NCBI RefSeq assembly: GCF_002369955.1
Contig: NZ_AP014564.1
Coordinates: forward strand, 1,284,951 to 1,348,950
Length of the DNA: 64,000 bases
Direction of reading: 5' to 3'
Source of the DNA: Ichthyobacterium seriolicida
GTDB lineage: Bacteria > Bacteroidota > Bacteroidia > Flavobacteriales > Ichthyobacteriaceae
The position numbers were made by a program, and so were the translations under genes. Positions 17,731 through 25,214 of the stretch are shown here, in pieces. Below the pieces are notes generated by a model. It did not search any database, had not been told where the DNA came from, and saw nothing but the letters and a program-made list of their open reading frames with translations. Numbering within the stretch: position 1 is the first letter of the stretch; every line of letters begins with the position of its first letter.

Positions 17731-19029
17731 TCATTTTTTCTTCCAAGGAAATCTAGGTTTTGTTATTACCATTCTTTTTAAATAATTGTAACTTGCCTCA
17801 CCGACTATCAAATTACCGGTTTTCCAATCTGTGTAATAAGTCCAACCTGCTCCATGAAGTATATTGGAACCACTTTTTGAATAAGATTCCCCCCAACCCC
17901 AGTTCATATGTAAAAAAAGATAGCCATATTTTGAATAAAAGTAACCATCACAAACCCAAGCATGACCTCCGCTATAGGTATAACGAATACTACTATTATT
18001 AATAGGCCAATAAATAATACCAAACAAATGAGCACCTTTAACTTTCCTTTCCATAGATCCCCTTAATACAACAGGACGTCCATCAGCTAAAGAATGCACA
18101 ACATCACCAGGGTTATAATCATAGTAATTAGCATCTATTTCCATTGCTTCAAATAGTCCTAGAGATCCTCCTGTATAAGCCGAGGTAGAATTTACTCCCC
18201 ATTCAGCATTTGTATAATATCCTATCATATGAAGAAATTTACGAGTAGCTTCGGTTCCTTCAGTAAGTTTCATTGCACTAAAATTAGGATAATGAAAATC
18301 AAAATTATCAAGCTTCTTAGGTCTGTTAGGGTTATTGTAGTAATAATAAAAAAGAGTTTGACCTATTGCAACAGGTACGCACCCAACAGTCATTTTTTTA
18401 CCATTAATCATTACGAAAAACCCCTTTTCTTTATCCTGACTCCAATAGGTTTTAAGTAGGGGATTCACCCTGTCAGCTCTCGGGTCTATACCACCACCAC
18501 CTATTATCATTGGAAACAGACTAAATTTCATTGAAGGATTAGATGCTAAATATTTATCCTGAGCTATTTTACCTTCAACAAATGAGTTTATATAGTCAAT
18601 AAGACCAGCATTTACGTTATTGGGGTTAAATTTATTTTCAGAATAAAATAAAACAGGGGGCACTTTATTTATATTTAAATCTAAATAACTAGTTAGAAAA
18701 TAACCATTTTTTTTGAGGCAAATTAGCTTTAATAATGGTTCGTGTTGAGTTAATCTAAAATCGTAAATAGTATCAATATCAGATATCCTAAGAGGATTAC
18801 TTAACACATTAGAATTACGAGAATAGGTTGCAGTATTTGAATTCTCAGAATTATATTGTAAGAAAGTAGTATTTAAATATTTTAAGGCATCAGATACTTT
18901 ATCAATATCTTCAATCTTTTTTTTATCGGGAACATCCGATAAATTAGAATCAATGAAATGATCTTTATTACAACTGCATATAAAAAAAAGGACGAAAAAA
19001 AGAAACAAGCTATTATTATATTTATACAT
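17731..19029 (-). CDS. C10 (streptopain/SpeB-like) cysteine peptidase lipoprotein, copy 2
   Basis: A 432-aa paralogue of the peptidase at 15343-16659. The lipoprotein signal FFVLFFICSC (Cys20) and the first ~165 residues are close to copy 1; the catalytic domain is more diverged. Catalytic Cys217 (VGCVPVAIGQ), His356 (SGGHAWVCDGY) and Asn376 (LHMNWGWGES) are all kept, so both copies look active. The region between residues 165 and 210 and the loop around 330-350 differ most, which suggests altered substrate or inhibitor contacts (inference). Divergent from the gene at 19125 across 95 bp. Confidence 0.92.
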   Translation of the reverse strand: MYKYNNSLFLFFVLFFICSCNKDHFIDSNLSDVPDKKKIEDIDKVSDALKYLNTTFLQYNSENSNTATYSRNSNVLSNPLRISDIDTIYDFRLTQHEPLLKLICLKKNGYFLTSYLDLNINKVPPVLFYSENKFNPNNVNAGLIDYINSFVEGKIAQDKYLASNPSMKFSLFPMIIGGGGIDPRADRVNPLLKTYWSQDKEKGFFVMINGKKMTVGCVPVAIGQTLFYYYYNNPNRPKKLDNFDFHYPNFSAMKLTEGTEATRKFLHMIGYYTNAEWGVNSTSAYTGGSLGLFEAMEIDANYYDYNPGDVVHSLADGRPVVLRGSMERKVKGAHLFGIIYWPINNSSIRYTYSGGHAWVCDGYFYSKYGYLFLHMNWGWGESYSKSGSNILHGAGWTYYTDWKTGNLIVGEASYNYLKRMVITKPRFPWKKK

Positions 19030-19124
19030 GACTAAGATTTTTTAAGAATATTGTAATAATTTTATATATCATTACAACGATTCAAGTTGATTTTTCAGGA
19101 CTTGTATGAATATACACAAAAAAA

Positions 19125-19925
19125 ATGAAAGAGTTTACAAAATTTACATGTATCTTGTCCATAATTTTTATAATTATCGTTTTTACTAAAGGTTGTGTGA
19201 ATACTCAAGAAGATCAACCAATAGGAGGAGATACAAGACCACCACAGCCTTTTTATAAGTTAGGGTTTGTATTAATAAACCTAGATTTTAATAAAAGTGA
19301 TCGTCTAAAAGCGGAAATAAAAGCTGTAGATAAAACAAAAACAATTGGATCTTTCTTTTATCTCAGTAAAAACACAGGTACATATTATAGAAATAGATTA
19401 CATATAATATTTCTACCTCATAATAATTACTCATCCAAGATAGATAACAATAATTTTATAGAAAATACAGACAGTACAATAGAAGGTGAATTCCTTGAAG
19501 TAAATGATGTAACTTATCGTTCTTTATGGGGTATATTTTTCGATGAAAACAATGACAATTATAGTAAACATGGTGATCCAAATTGGGATTTTTATAATGG
19601 CTATAAAGGAAAGGAAAACAGAAATTTAAGAGGGATTAAAAGAACTTTTAATCTAAAAATATTTAAAAATGATTCTATTATTATTTTCAATAAAAACTTT
19701 ACAGTAAAAACAGAAAAAAAACTAGAAAAGAGAATAGAGTATTTAGAAACAGAAATATTTGAGATGGAAGGGGTTGCTAAAAAGACTACAATTCATGAAA
19801 AGATATGGGATAATTCAGGAAAAAATTTAGAGGATTACTTTAGTAAAAAACCAGAAGATATAGGAAAGATATTTATCATAAATGAAACTGACGTTAAAAC
19901 TCTGATATATCTACATAGTTTATAA
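19125..19925 (+). CDS. Putative lipoprotein paired with C10 peptidase, copy 2
   Basis: A 266-aa paralogue of the protein at 16750-17535 and also of unknown family. The N-terminal segment IIFIIIVFTKGC gives a possible lipobox Cys24, in the same place as copy 1. The last ~110 residues (from KRTFNLKIFKNDSII to VKTLIYLHSL) are nearly identical between copies, while the N-terminal 40 and the middle (residues 125-150) differ. That pattern matches the divergence in the partner peptidases and supports a physical pairing, though this is inference. The third repeat copy starts 6 bp after the stop. Confidence 0.75.
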   Translation: MKEFTKFTCILSIIFIIIVFTKGCVNTQEDQPIGGDTRPPQPFYKLGFVLINLDFNKSDRLKAEIKAVDKTKTIGSFFYLSKNTGTYYRNRLHIIFLPHNNYSSKIDNNNFIENTDSTIEGEFLEVNDVTYRSLWGIFFDENNDNYSKHGDPNWDFYNGYKGKENRNLRGIKRTFNLKIFKNDSIIIFNKNFTVKTEKKLEKRIEYLETEIFEMEGVAKKTTIHEKIWDNSGKNLEDYFSKKPEDIGKIFIINETDVKTLIYLHSL

Positions 19926-19931
19926 AATTTA

Positions 19932-20109
19932 GGTTCAAAACAACTTAAGGTAAGTTTACTAACTTTTGTCGCTTGCCATACCCAGGCAAAATAATCGTAA
20001 AATACACCTGAATTTTGCTTTCGAAATTCTCAAACGAATTATATACTCATTTTTCATAGATAACACAAGGGTTTACACGTATGTAAATTTGCCTTAGTTG
20101 TCTTGAACC
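19932..20109. repeat. Palindromic-ended repeat, copy 3
   Basis: 178 bp, inverted ends GGTTCAAAACAACTTAAGGT and its inverse, with a core nearly identical to copy 1 and copy 2. It closes the duplicated peptidase region. Confidence 0.9.
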
Positions 20110-20207
20110 AAATTTAATTCCTAAGTGATTGATATTTTAAATGTCTATTTGAACGATTATCTGAGTTTTATTTTAGTAATTTTGTCACTTTATTTAAAGT
20201 ACGATTT

Positions 20208-20858
20208 ATGAAATTTTTTATAGACACAGCAAATTTATCTGAGATAAAACAAGCCCAAGACATGGGGATTTTAGATGGAGTGACAACTAATCCATCTCTT
20301 ATGGCTAAAGAAGGTATAAAAGGTGATGATAATGTATTGTCTCATTATAAGAAGATATGTGAGATAGTAGATGGGGATGTAAGTGCAGAGGTGTTATCTG
20401 TTGATTACGAAAACATGATAATAGAGGGTGAAAAACTATCTGATATAGACCCACAAATTGTAGTTAAAATCCCGATGATTAAAGATGGAATAAAAGCTAT
20501 TGCACACTTATCTAGTAAGGGGATTAAAACCAATTGCACCTTGGTGTTTTCTGTTAATCAAGCTATTTTAGCAGCTAAGGCTGGTGCTACATATGTATCT
20601 CCATTTATAGGTAGATTAGACGACATTTCTAGTTATGGAATAGAGCTGATACAAAAAATTCGTTTAGTGTATGATAATTATGCTTTTGAAACAGAGATTT
20701 TGGCAGCTTCTATAAGAGATACTATACATATAGCAAACTGTGCAGAGATAGGTGTTGATGCTATTACATCTCCTTTATCATCTATAGAAAATATGATAAA
20801 ACATCCACTTACAACTTCTGGATTGGAGACTTTTCTATCTGATTACTCTAAGATATAA
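20208..20858 (+). CDS. Transaldolase / fructose-6-phosphate aldolase-like (TalC family)
   Basis: A 216-aa TIM-barrel aldolase of the small TalC/Fsa group, which moves or cleaves a three-carbon ketol unit in the pentose phosphate pathway. It begins MKFFIDTANLSEIKQAQ, then GVTTNPSLMAKEG (residues 24-36), with the Schiff-base lysine at Lys87 (VVKIPM), then NCTLVFSVNQA and SPFIGRLDD. Sequence alone does not separate true transaldolase from fructose-6-phosphate aldolase; the former is usual in this class. It is convergent with hemB, and the two share a hairpin. Confidence 0.93.
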   Translation: MKFFIDTANLSEIKQAQDMGILDGVTTNPSLMAKEGIKGDDNVLSHYKKICEIVDGDVSAEVLSVDYENMIIEGEKLSDIDPQIVVKIPMIKDGIKAIAHLSSKGIKTNCTLVFSVNQAILAAKAGATYVSPFIGRLDDISSYGIELIQKIRLVYDNYAFETEILAASIRDTIHIANCAEIGVDAITSPLSSIENMIKHPLTTSGLETFLSDYSKI

Positions 20859-20876
20859 GAAGTAGTATGAGTGCTC

Positions 20877-20901
20877 AGGTAAGATTTTAAAAATCTTACC
20901 T
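20877..20901. terminator. Shared hairpin between talC-like gene and hemB
   Basis: AGGTAAGATTT (20877-20887) pairs with AAATCTTACCT (20891-20901). It lies between convergent genes and overlaps the last codons of hemB. There is no long T tract on the plus side, so termination strength is uncertain. Confidence 0.55.
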
Positions 20902-21873
20902 TAAGTTTTCTACTATAGATTTAGCGAAATAGCTGACTATTATATCTGCTCCGGCTCTTTTTATTGCTACAAGAGATTCTAGTGCAGCTTTTTTTTCATC
21001 TATCCACTTATTTTTAGCGGCTGCTTTAATCATAGAATATTCTCCAGATACCTGATAAGAAGCTATAGGAACGTTTATTTCCTCTCTTATACTTTTTATT
21101 ATATCTAGATAGCTTCCAGCTGGTTTTATCATAACAATATCAGCGCCTTCTCTTATGTCCATCAAGGTTTCCTTTATAGCTTCCCTGCTGCCGTTATAAA
21201 AATCCATTTGATATGTCTTTTTATCCCCAAAAGAGGGGGATGAATCTAGAACATCCCTAAACGGACCGTAAAAAGAAGATGCATATTTAACACTATAAGA
21301 CATGATTATCGTATCTGTATAACCTTCTTTTTCCAAAATATTTCTGATTGATGAAATGCGACCATCCATCATATCTGATGGCGCTACTACATCGCATCCT
21401 GACTCTGCATGGCTGAGAGCCATTTGAGCCAAAATGTCATTTGTTTTATCATTTAGTATAACTCCTCGTTCTACTAAACCATCGTGACCAAAAGATGAAT
21501 ACGGATCTAAGGCCACATCAGTCATAACTAACATATCTGGAACAGTATCCTTTATAAGGCTAATACTGCGTTGCATCAGCCCTTTAGGATTTAAAGCTTC
21601 TGCTCCATCGTTACTTTTAAGATTATCTGGAACTTTCACAAATAGTAAAACAGCTCTAATGCCTATGCTGTAAAGGTATTTGACCTCTTTTTCAACAAAA
21701 TCTAAAGATTGACAATAGTAATCAGGCATAGAAGGTATAGAGTCTTTGATACCGACTCCATCTCTAATAAATAGAGGAACTACAAAATCGCAAGGAAAGA
21801 TAGACACTTCCCTTACAATGTCTCTCACAGATTCACTTTTCCTAAGTCTTCTGCCTCTTATTAATGGATACAT
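20896..21873 (-). CDS. hemB: Delta-aminolevulinic acid dehydratase (porphobilinogen synthase)
   Basis: Condenses two 5-aminolevulinate into porphobilinogen in haem synthesis. The 325-aa TIM barrel has both Schiff-base lysines: in MSYSVKYASSFYGPFRD (about residue 200) and in DIVMIKPAGSYLDI (about residue 253). The active-site metal loop reads DVALDPYSSFGHDG in place of the three-cysteine zinc motif, so this is a zinc-independent, magnesium or potassium type (family knowledge). It is divergent from nadA across 125 bp. Confidence 0.96.
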   Translation of the reverse strand: MYPLIRGRRLRKSESVRDIVREVSIFPCDFVVPLFIRDGVGIKDSIPSMPDYYCQSLDFVEKEVKYLYSIGIRAVLLFVKVPDNLKSNDGAEALNPKGLMQRSISLIKDTVPDMLVMTDVALDPYSSFGHDGLVERGVILNDKTNDILAQMALSHAESGCDVVAPSDMMDGRISSIRNILEKEGYTDTIIMSYSVKYASSFYGPFRDVLDSSPSFGDKKTYQMDFYNGSREAIKETLMDIREGADIVMIKPAGSYLDIIKSIREEINVPIASYQVSGEYSMIKAAAKNKWIDEKKAALESLVAIKRAGADIIVSYFAKSIVENLR

Positions 21874-21955
21874 AATCTGACAAATTTATGAAAATAGATT
21901 AAACTCTAATATTCCTTTTAAACACTAATCTTATGTCTGTTGGAAAACAAATTAG

Positions 21956-21963
21956 TACTTTTG
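21956..21963 (+). promoter_or_regulatory. Candidate -7 promoter box of nadA
   Basis: TACTTTTG fits TAnnTTTG and lies 35 bases before the nadA start. No clear -33 element. Confidence 0.4.
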
Positions 21964-21998
21964 TGTGGTAAATCTATGTATTAATATGTTTTATACAA

Positions 21999-22931
21999 AT
22001 GAAACAAAAAGAACAAATACAAGATATAGAGCGCTTAAAAAAGGAAAAAAACGCTGTAATATTGGCTCATTATTACCAAACTCCAGAGATACAGGAGTTA
22101 GGTGATTTTGTCGGAGATAGCTTATTTTTAGCTCAAAAGGCTAAAAGTACTAATGCCGACATAATAGTTTTTTGTGGAGTACACTTTATGGCAGAAACAG
22201 CCAAAATACTCAACCCAGATAAAAAAGTCATACTCCCTGATTTAAAAGCAGGTTGTTCTCTGGCAGAATCCTGTGATCCCGAAGAACTACTAAAATTCAA
22301 AAAGAAACATCCAGATTATAAAGTAGTATCGTATATAAATACTTCTGCTGGAGTCAAGACATTGACAGATATAGCTGTAACTTCTTCTAACGCTGAAAAA
22401 ATAATAAATACTTTCCCTAAAGATGAGAAGATACTTTTTGCTCCAGATAAAAATCTTGGGGCTTATTTAAATAAAAAAATGGGCAGAAATATGCTCCTAT
22501 GGGACGGAGTTTGTATTGTTCATGAAGCATTCTCTTTAGAGAAATTACAGAATATTCTCATTCAATATCCTAAGGCTAAAGTCATAGCGCATCCCGAGTC
22601 AAATTTAAAAGTATTAGAATTGGCAGATTTTATAGGTTCCACCTCTGCACTGTTAAAATATGTAGAACAAGACGATTCCAAAGAGTATTTAGTAGGCACA
22701 GAAATAGGTATTTTCCACGAGATGGAAAAAGTAGCTCCCCACAAAACATTCATACCTATTCCAACACAAGACGATAACGATTGTAGCTGCAGTGAGTGTG
22801 CTTTTATGAAGATGAATACTTTAGAAAAACTCTATTTATGTATGAAAAATGAATCTCCAGAAATACTCTTAGATGAGAATACTATCGAGAGAGCCCTTCC
22901 GTGCATAGAAAAAATGTTAGAATTATCTTAA
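21999..22931 (+). CDS. nadA: Quinolinate synthase A
   Basis: [4Fe-4S] enzyme that condenses iminoaspartate with dihydroxyacetone phosphate to quinolinate. The 310-aa protein has HYYQTPEIQELGDFVGDSL near residue 24, the cluster cysteines in FCGVHFMAETAK, WDGVCIVHEAF and SCSECAFMKMN, and the usual three-domain length. nadB starts 2 bases after its stop, so the two successive enzymes of de novo NAD synthesis are cotranscribed. Confidence 0.97.
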   Translation: MKQKEQIQDIERLKKEKNAVILAHYYQTPEIQELGDFVGDSLFLAQKAKSTNADIIVFCGVHFMAETAKILNPDKKVILPDLKAGCSLAESCDPEELLKFKKKHPDYKVVSYINTSAGVKTLTDIAVTSSNAEKIINTFPKDEKILFAPDKNLGAYLNKKMGRNMLLWDGVCIVHEAFSLEKLQNILIQYPKAKVIAHPESNLKVLELADFIGSTSALLKYVEQDDSKEYLVGTEIGIFHEMEKVAPHKTFIPIPTQDDNDCSCSECAFMKMNTLEKLYLCMKNESPEILLDENTIERALPCIEKMLELS

Positions 22932-22933
22932 GA

Positions 22934-24472
22934 ATGATAAATACCGACTTTCTAATCATAGGAGGTGGAATAGCTGGATTATCTTATGCTATAAAAGTAG
23001 CCGAAGAATTCCCCCAAAAGAGCATTACTGTAATAACCAAAGGAAAGTTCAAACAGTCTAATACTCAATATGCACAAGGGGGCATAGCGGGAGTTTTGAT
23101 TCCTTATAAACCCGACGAAATAGAAAAACACATAGAAGATACATTTATCGCAGGTGATTTTAAAAACAATAAAAAAACTGTAGAATTAGTAGTTAAAGAA
23201 TCATCTAATGCTATACAAGCTTTAATAGATTGGGGAGTAGATTTCGACAGAGATAAAAGAGGAAAATTTCTTAAGAATTTAGAAGGAGGGCACAGTAAAA
23301 AGAGAATATTACATCACAAAGATTTTACTGGAAGAGAGATACAAGAAAAATTATTGTCAAAGGCCAGTACTTTTGACAATATATCTATGTTGGAATATTA
23401 CTGGGCTTTAGATTTAATAATTGAAAAAAGAGAGCAAAAAAAATCTATATGCAATGGCATTTACGCCTTTGATATAGACAACAAAAAAACTATAGCATTC
23501 AAATCGAAAATTACAGTCATAGCATCTGGAGGTGTAGGACAATTGTACAAGTATACTACTAATCCTGAAATATCTACTGGTGATGGTATAGCCATAGCAC
23601 ATAGGGCTGGTGCAAAAATTGAAGATATATCTCTAATACAGTTTCACCCTACGACTTTATATCAAAAAGATAAACAAAATTACTTTTTAATATCAGAGGC
23701 AGTTAGAGGAGAAGGCGCAATACTAAGAAACCTTAGAGGAGAGGCATATATGCATCGGTACAGTGAGAAAAAAGATCTCGCTCCAAGAGATGTAGTAGCT
23801 AGAGCTAACCTAAACGAGATGAGAAAAGAAAATACGAAATACGTATATCTGGACGTATCTAGTATAGTTGATTTTCAAGAAAAATTCCCTAATATCTTCA
23901 ATGTGTGTAAGGATATTCCATCTTTTTTAGAGGAGGGATTAATTCCTGTCACTACAGCTAGTCACTATGTGTGTGGAGGCATAAAGGTTAATATAAACGG
24001 AGAAACTAGTATAGAAAATCTATACGCTTGTGGTGAGTGTGCACACACGGGTATGCACGGCAGCAATAGATTAGCCTCTAACTCTCTGTTAGAAGCTATT
24101 GTTTTTTCTCAACAGATATTTAAACACTCTTCTAAAAAAATAAACGACATATCTGATCTTGAAAACGATTCTGAAAATTACCCTCATATAAAATGTGAGT
24201 GTGAGACTGATTTGAGTATGATCGAAATAAAAGATCAGATAAAAAATATTTTAAATGAAAATCTAGGAATAGAAAAACGTTCACATGAGATAAGAAAAGC
24301 AAAAGAAGAGTTGTCTGAATTATGTGAAAAGTACAAAAGTATATTTAAAACACCTAGTGTTCGCAGTTTTGAAACTAAGAATATGCTATGTGTAGCAGAA
24401 CTGATGATAAATGATACTCTCCTTAGAAAAGAAAATACAGGGGTATTCTACAATGTAGATTTAATTAAATAA
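22934..24472 (+). CDS. nadB: L-aspartate oxidase
   Basis: FAD enzyme that oxidises aspartate to iminoaspartate, the substrate of NadA. The start chosen is the ATG at 22934 (MINTDFLIIGGGIAGLSYAI), because the GxGxxG FAD motif must be N-terminal; an upstream frame beginning at 22901 lies inside nadA. Further motifs are NTQYAQGGIAGV, ASGGVGQLYKYTTNP, ASHYVCGGIKVN and MHGSNRLASNSLLEA, then a helical C-terminal domain. Length about 512 aa, normal. Confidence 0.96.
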   Translation: MINTDFLIIGGGIAGLSYAIKVAEEFPQKSITVITKGKFKQSNTQYAQGGIAGVLIPYKPDEIEKHIEDTFIAGDFKNNKKTVELVVKESSNAIQALIDWGVDFDRDKRGKFLKNLEGGHSKKRILHHKDFTGREIQEKLLSKASTFDNISMLEYYWALDLIIEKREQKKSICNGIYAFDIDNKKTIAFKSKITVIASGGVGQLYKYTTNPEISTGDGIAIAHRAGAKIEDISLIQFHPTTLYQKDKQNYFLISEAVRGEGAILRNLRGEAYMHRYSEKKDLAPRDVVARANLNEMRKENTKYVYLDVSSIVDFQEKFPNIFNVCKDIPSFLEEGLIPVTTASHYVCGGIKVNINGETSIENLYACGECAHTGMHGSNRLASNSLLEAIVFSQQIFKHSSKKINDISDLENDSENYPHIKCECETDLSMIEIKDQIKNILNENLGIEKRSHEIRKAKEELSELCEKYKSIFKTPSVRSFETKNMLCVAELMINDTLLRKENTGVFYNVDLIK

Positions 24473-24637
24473 ACTTTTAGAACAAAAAACTAAAGTGTTT
24501 ATACGAGGTGAAATAAATATTTATCAGCTTAAAAAGCTCTTTTGGAGAGCATTTTCAAGTTATATAATAAAATTGGTTGTCTCTTGAGAGAATTTAAGAC
24601 CTTCCTAAGGCCTTTGAACGCTTTGAAGTAATAAGAG

Positions 24638-24722
24638 CGGAGAGAGAGGGATTCGAACCCCCGGAGGTGTGACCCTCAACGGTTTTCAAGACCGTCGCAT
24701 TCGACCACTCTGCCATCTCTCC
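24638..24722 (-). tRNA. tRNA-Ser (anticodon TGA)
   Basis: On the minus strand: acceptor GGAGAGA/TCTCTCC, anticodon stem ACGGT/ACCGT with loop CTTGAAA (anticodon TGA), a long variable arm typical of class II tRNAs, and T arm GGGTTCGAATCCC. CCA is not encoded. Confidence 0.96.
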
Positions 24723-24928
24723 GTGCTTTAATCAATTTTACTTATTGACTGGGCAAAGGTAATATTTTTTTAAAATGCGAGTAATAAAAAAAACTATTCA
24801 AGCTATTTTGATTCTAAATATAATCTGATCTTATGGTTGTGGTATTTTGTTTGTTATGATTTTATAATATGGGAATGATAAAAAAGTTTTAAACCTTAAT
24901 TTATAGTGAAAAGTTAAATAAAAAAATA

Positions 24929-24936
24929 TAACTTTG
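24929..24936 (+). promoter_or_regulatory. -7 promoter box of rpmH
   Basis: TAACTTTG matches TAnnTTTG, 50 bases before the rpmH start. No clear -33 TTTG at the expected spacing. Confidence 0.5.
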
Positions 24937-24986
24937 CAACCGTTACCCTACTTAGTCAATGGGGTCATAATATTTAGAATTTTGAT

Positions 24987-25145
24987 ATGAAAAGAACATT
25001 TCAGCCATCGAACAGAAAAAGAAGAAATAAGCATGGTTTTAGGGAGAGAATGTCTACTCCCAATGGTAGGAGAGTATTAGCTAAGAGACGAGCTAAAGGT
25101 AGAGCTAGACTGACTGTGTCAGATGAGGGTAGACATAAAGGATAA
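24987..25145 (+). CDS. rpmH: 50S ribosomal protein L34
   Basis: A 52-aa, very basic protein. It begins [20 protein letters not shown] and continues [17 protein letters not shown], the whole conserved L34 core. It has a short C-terminal extension ([11 protein letters not shown]) usual in Bacteroidota. It is far from rnpA (44796), unlike the rpmH-rnpA pairing of many other bacteria. A hairpin with a T tract follows. Confidence 0.97.
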   Translation: MKRTFQPSNRKRRNKHGFRERMSTPNGRRVLAKRRAKGRARLTVSDEGRHKG

Positions 25146-25166
25146 AAGTACTTTCTGAAAGAAAAT

Positions 25167-25202
25167 AAAAAAAGGTGTTGCTGTATTGTGACACTTTTTT
25201 TG
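25167..25202 (+). terminator. Terminator after rpmH
   Basis: AAAAAAAGGTGT (25167-25178) pairs with ACACTTTTTTT (25191-25201) with one bulged G; the T tract suits intrinsic termination. It lies just upstream of carB, so a leader or attenuator role for carB is also possible. Confidence 0.6.
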
Positions 25203-25214
25203 TATAACGCAAAA

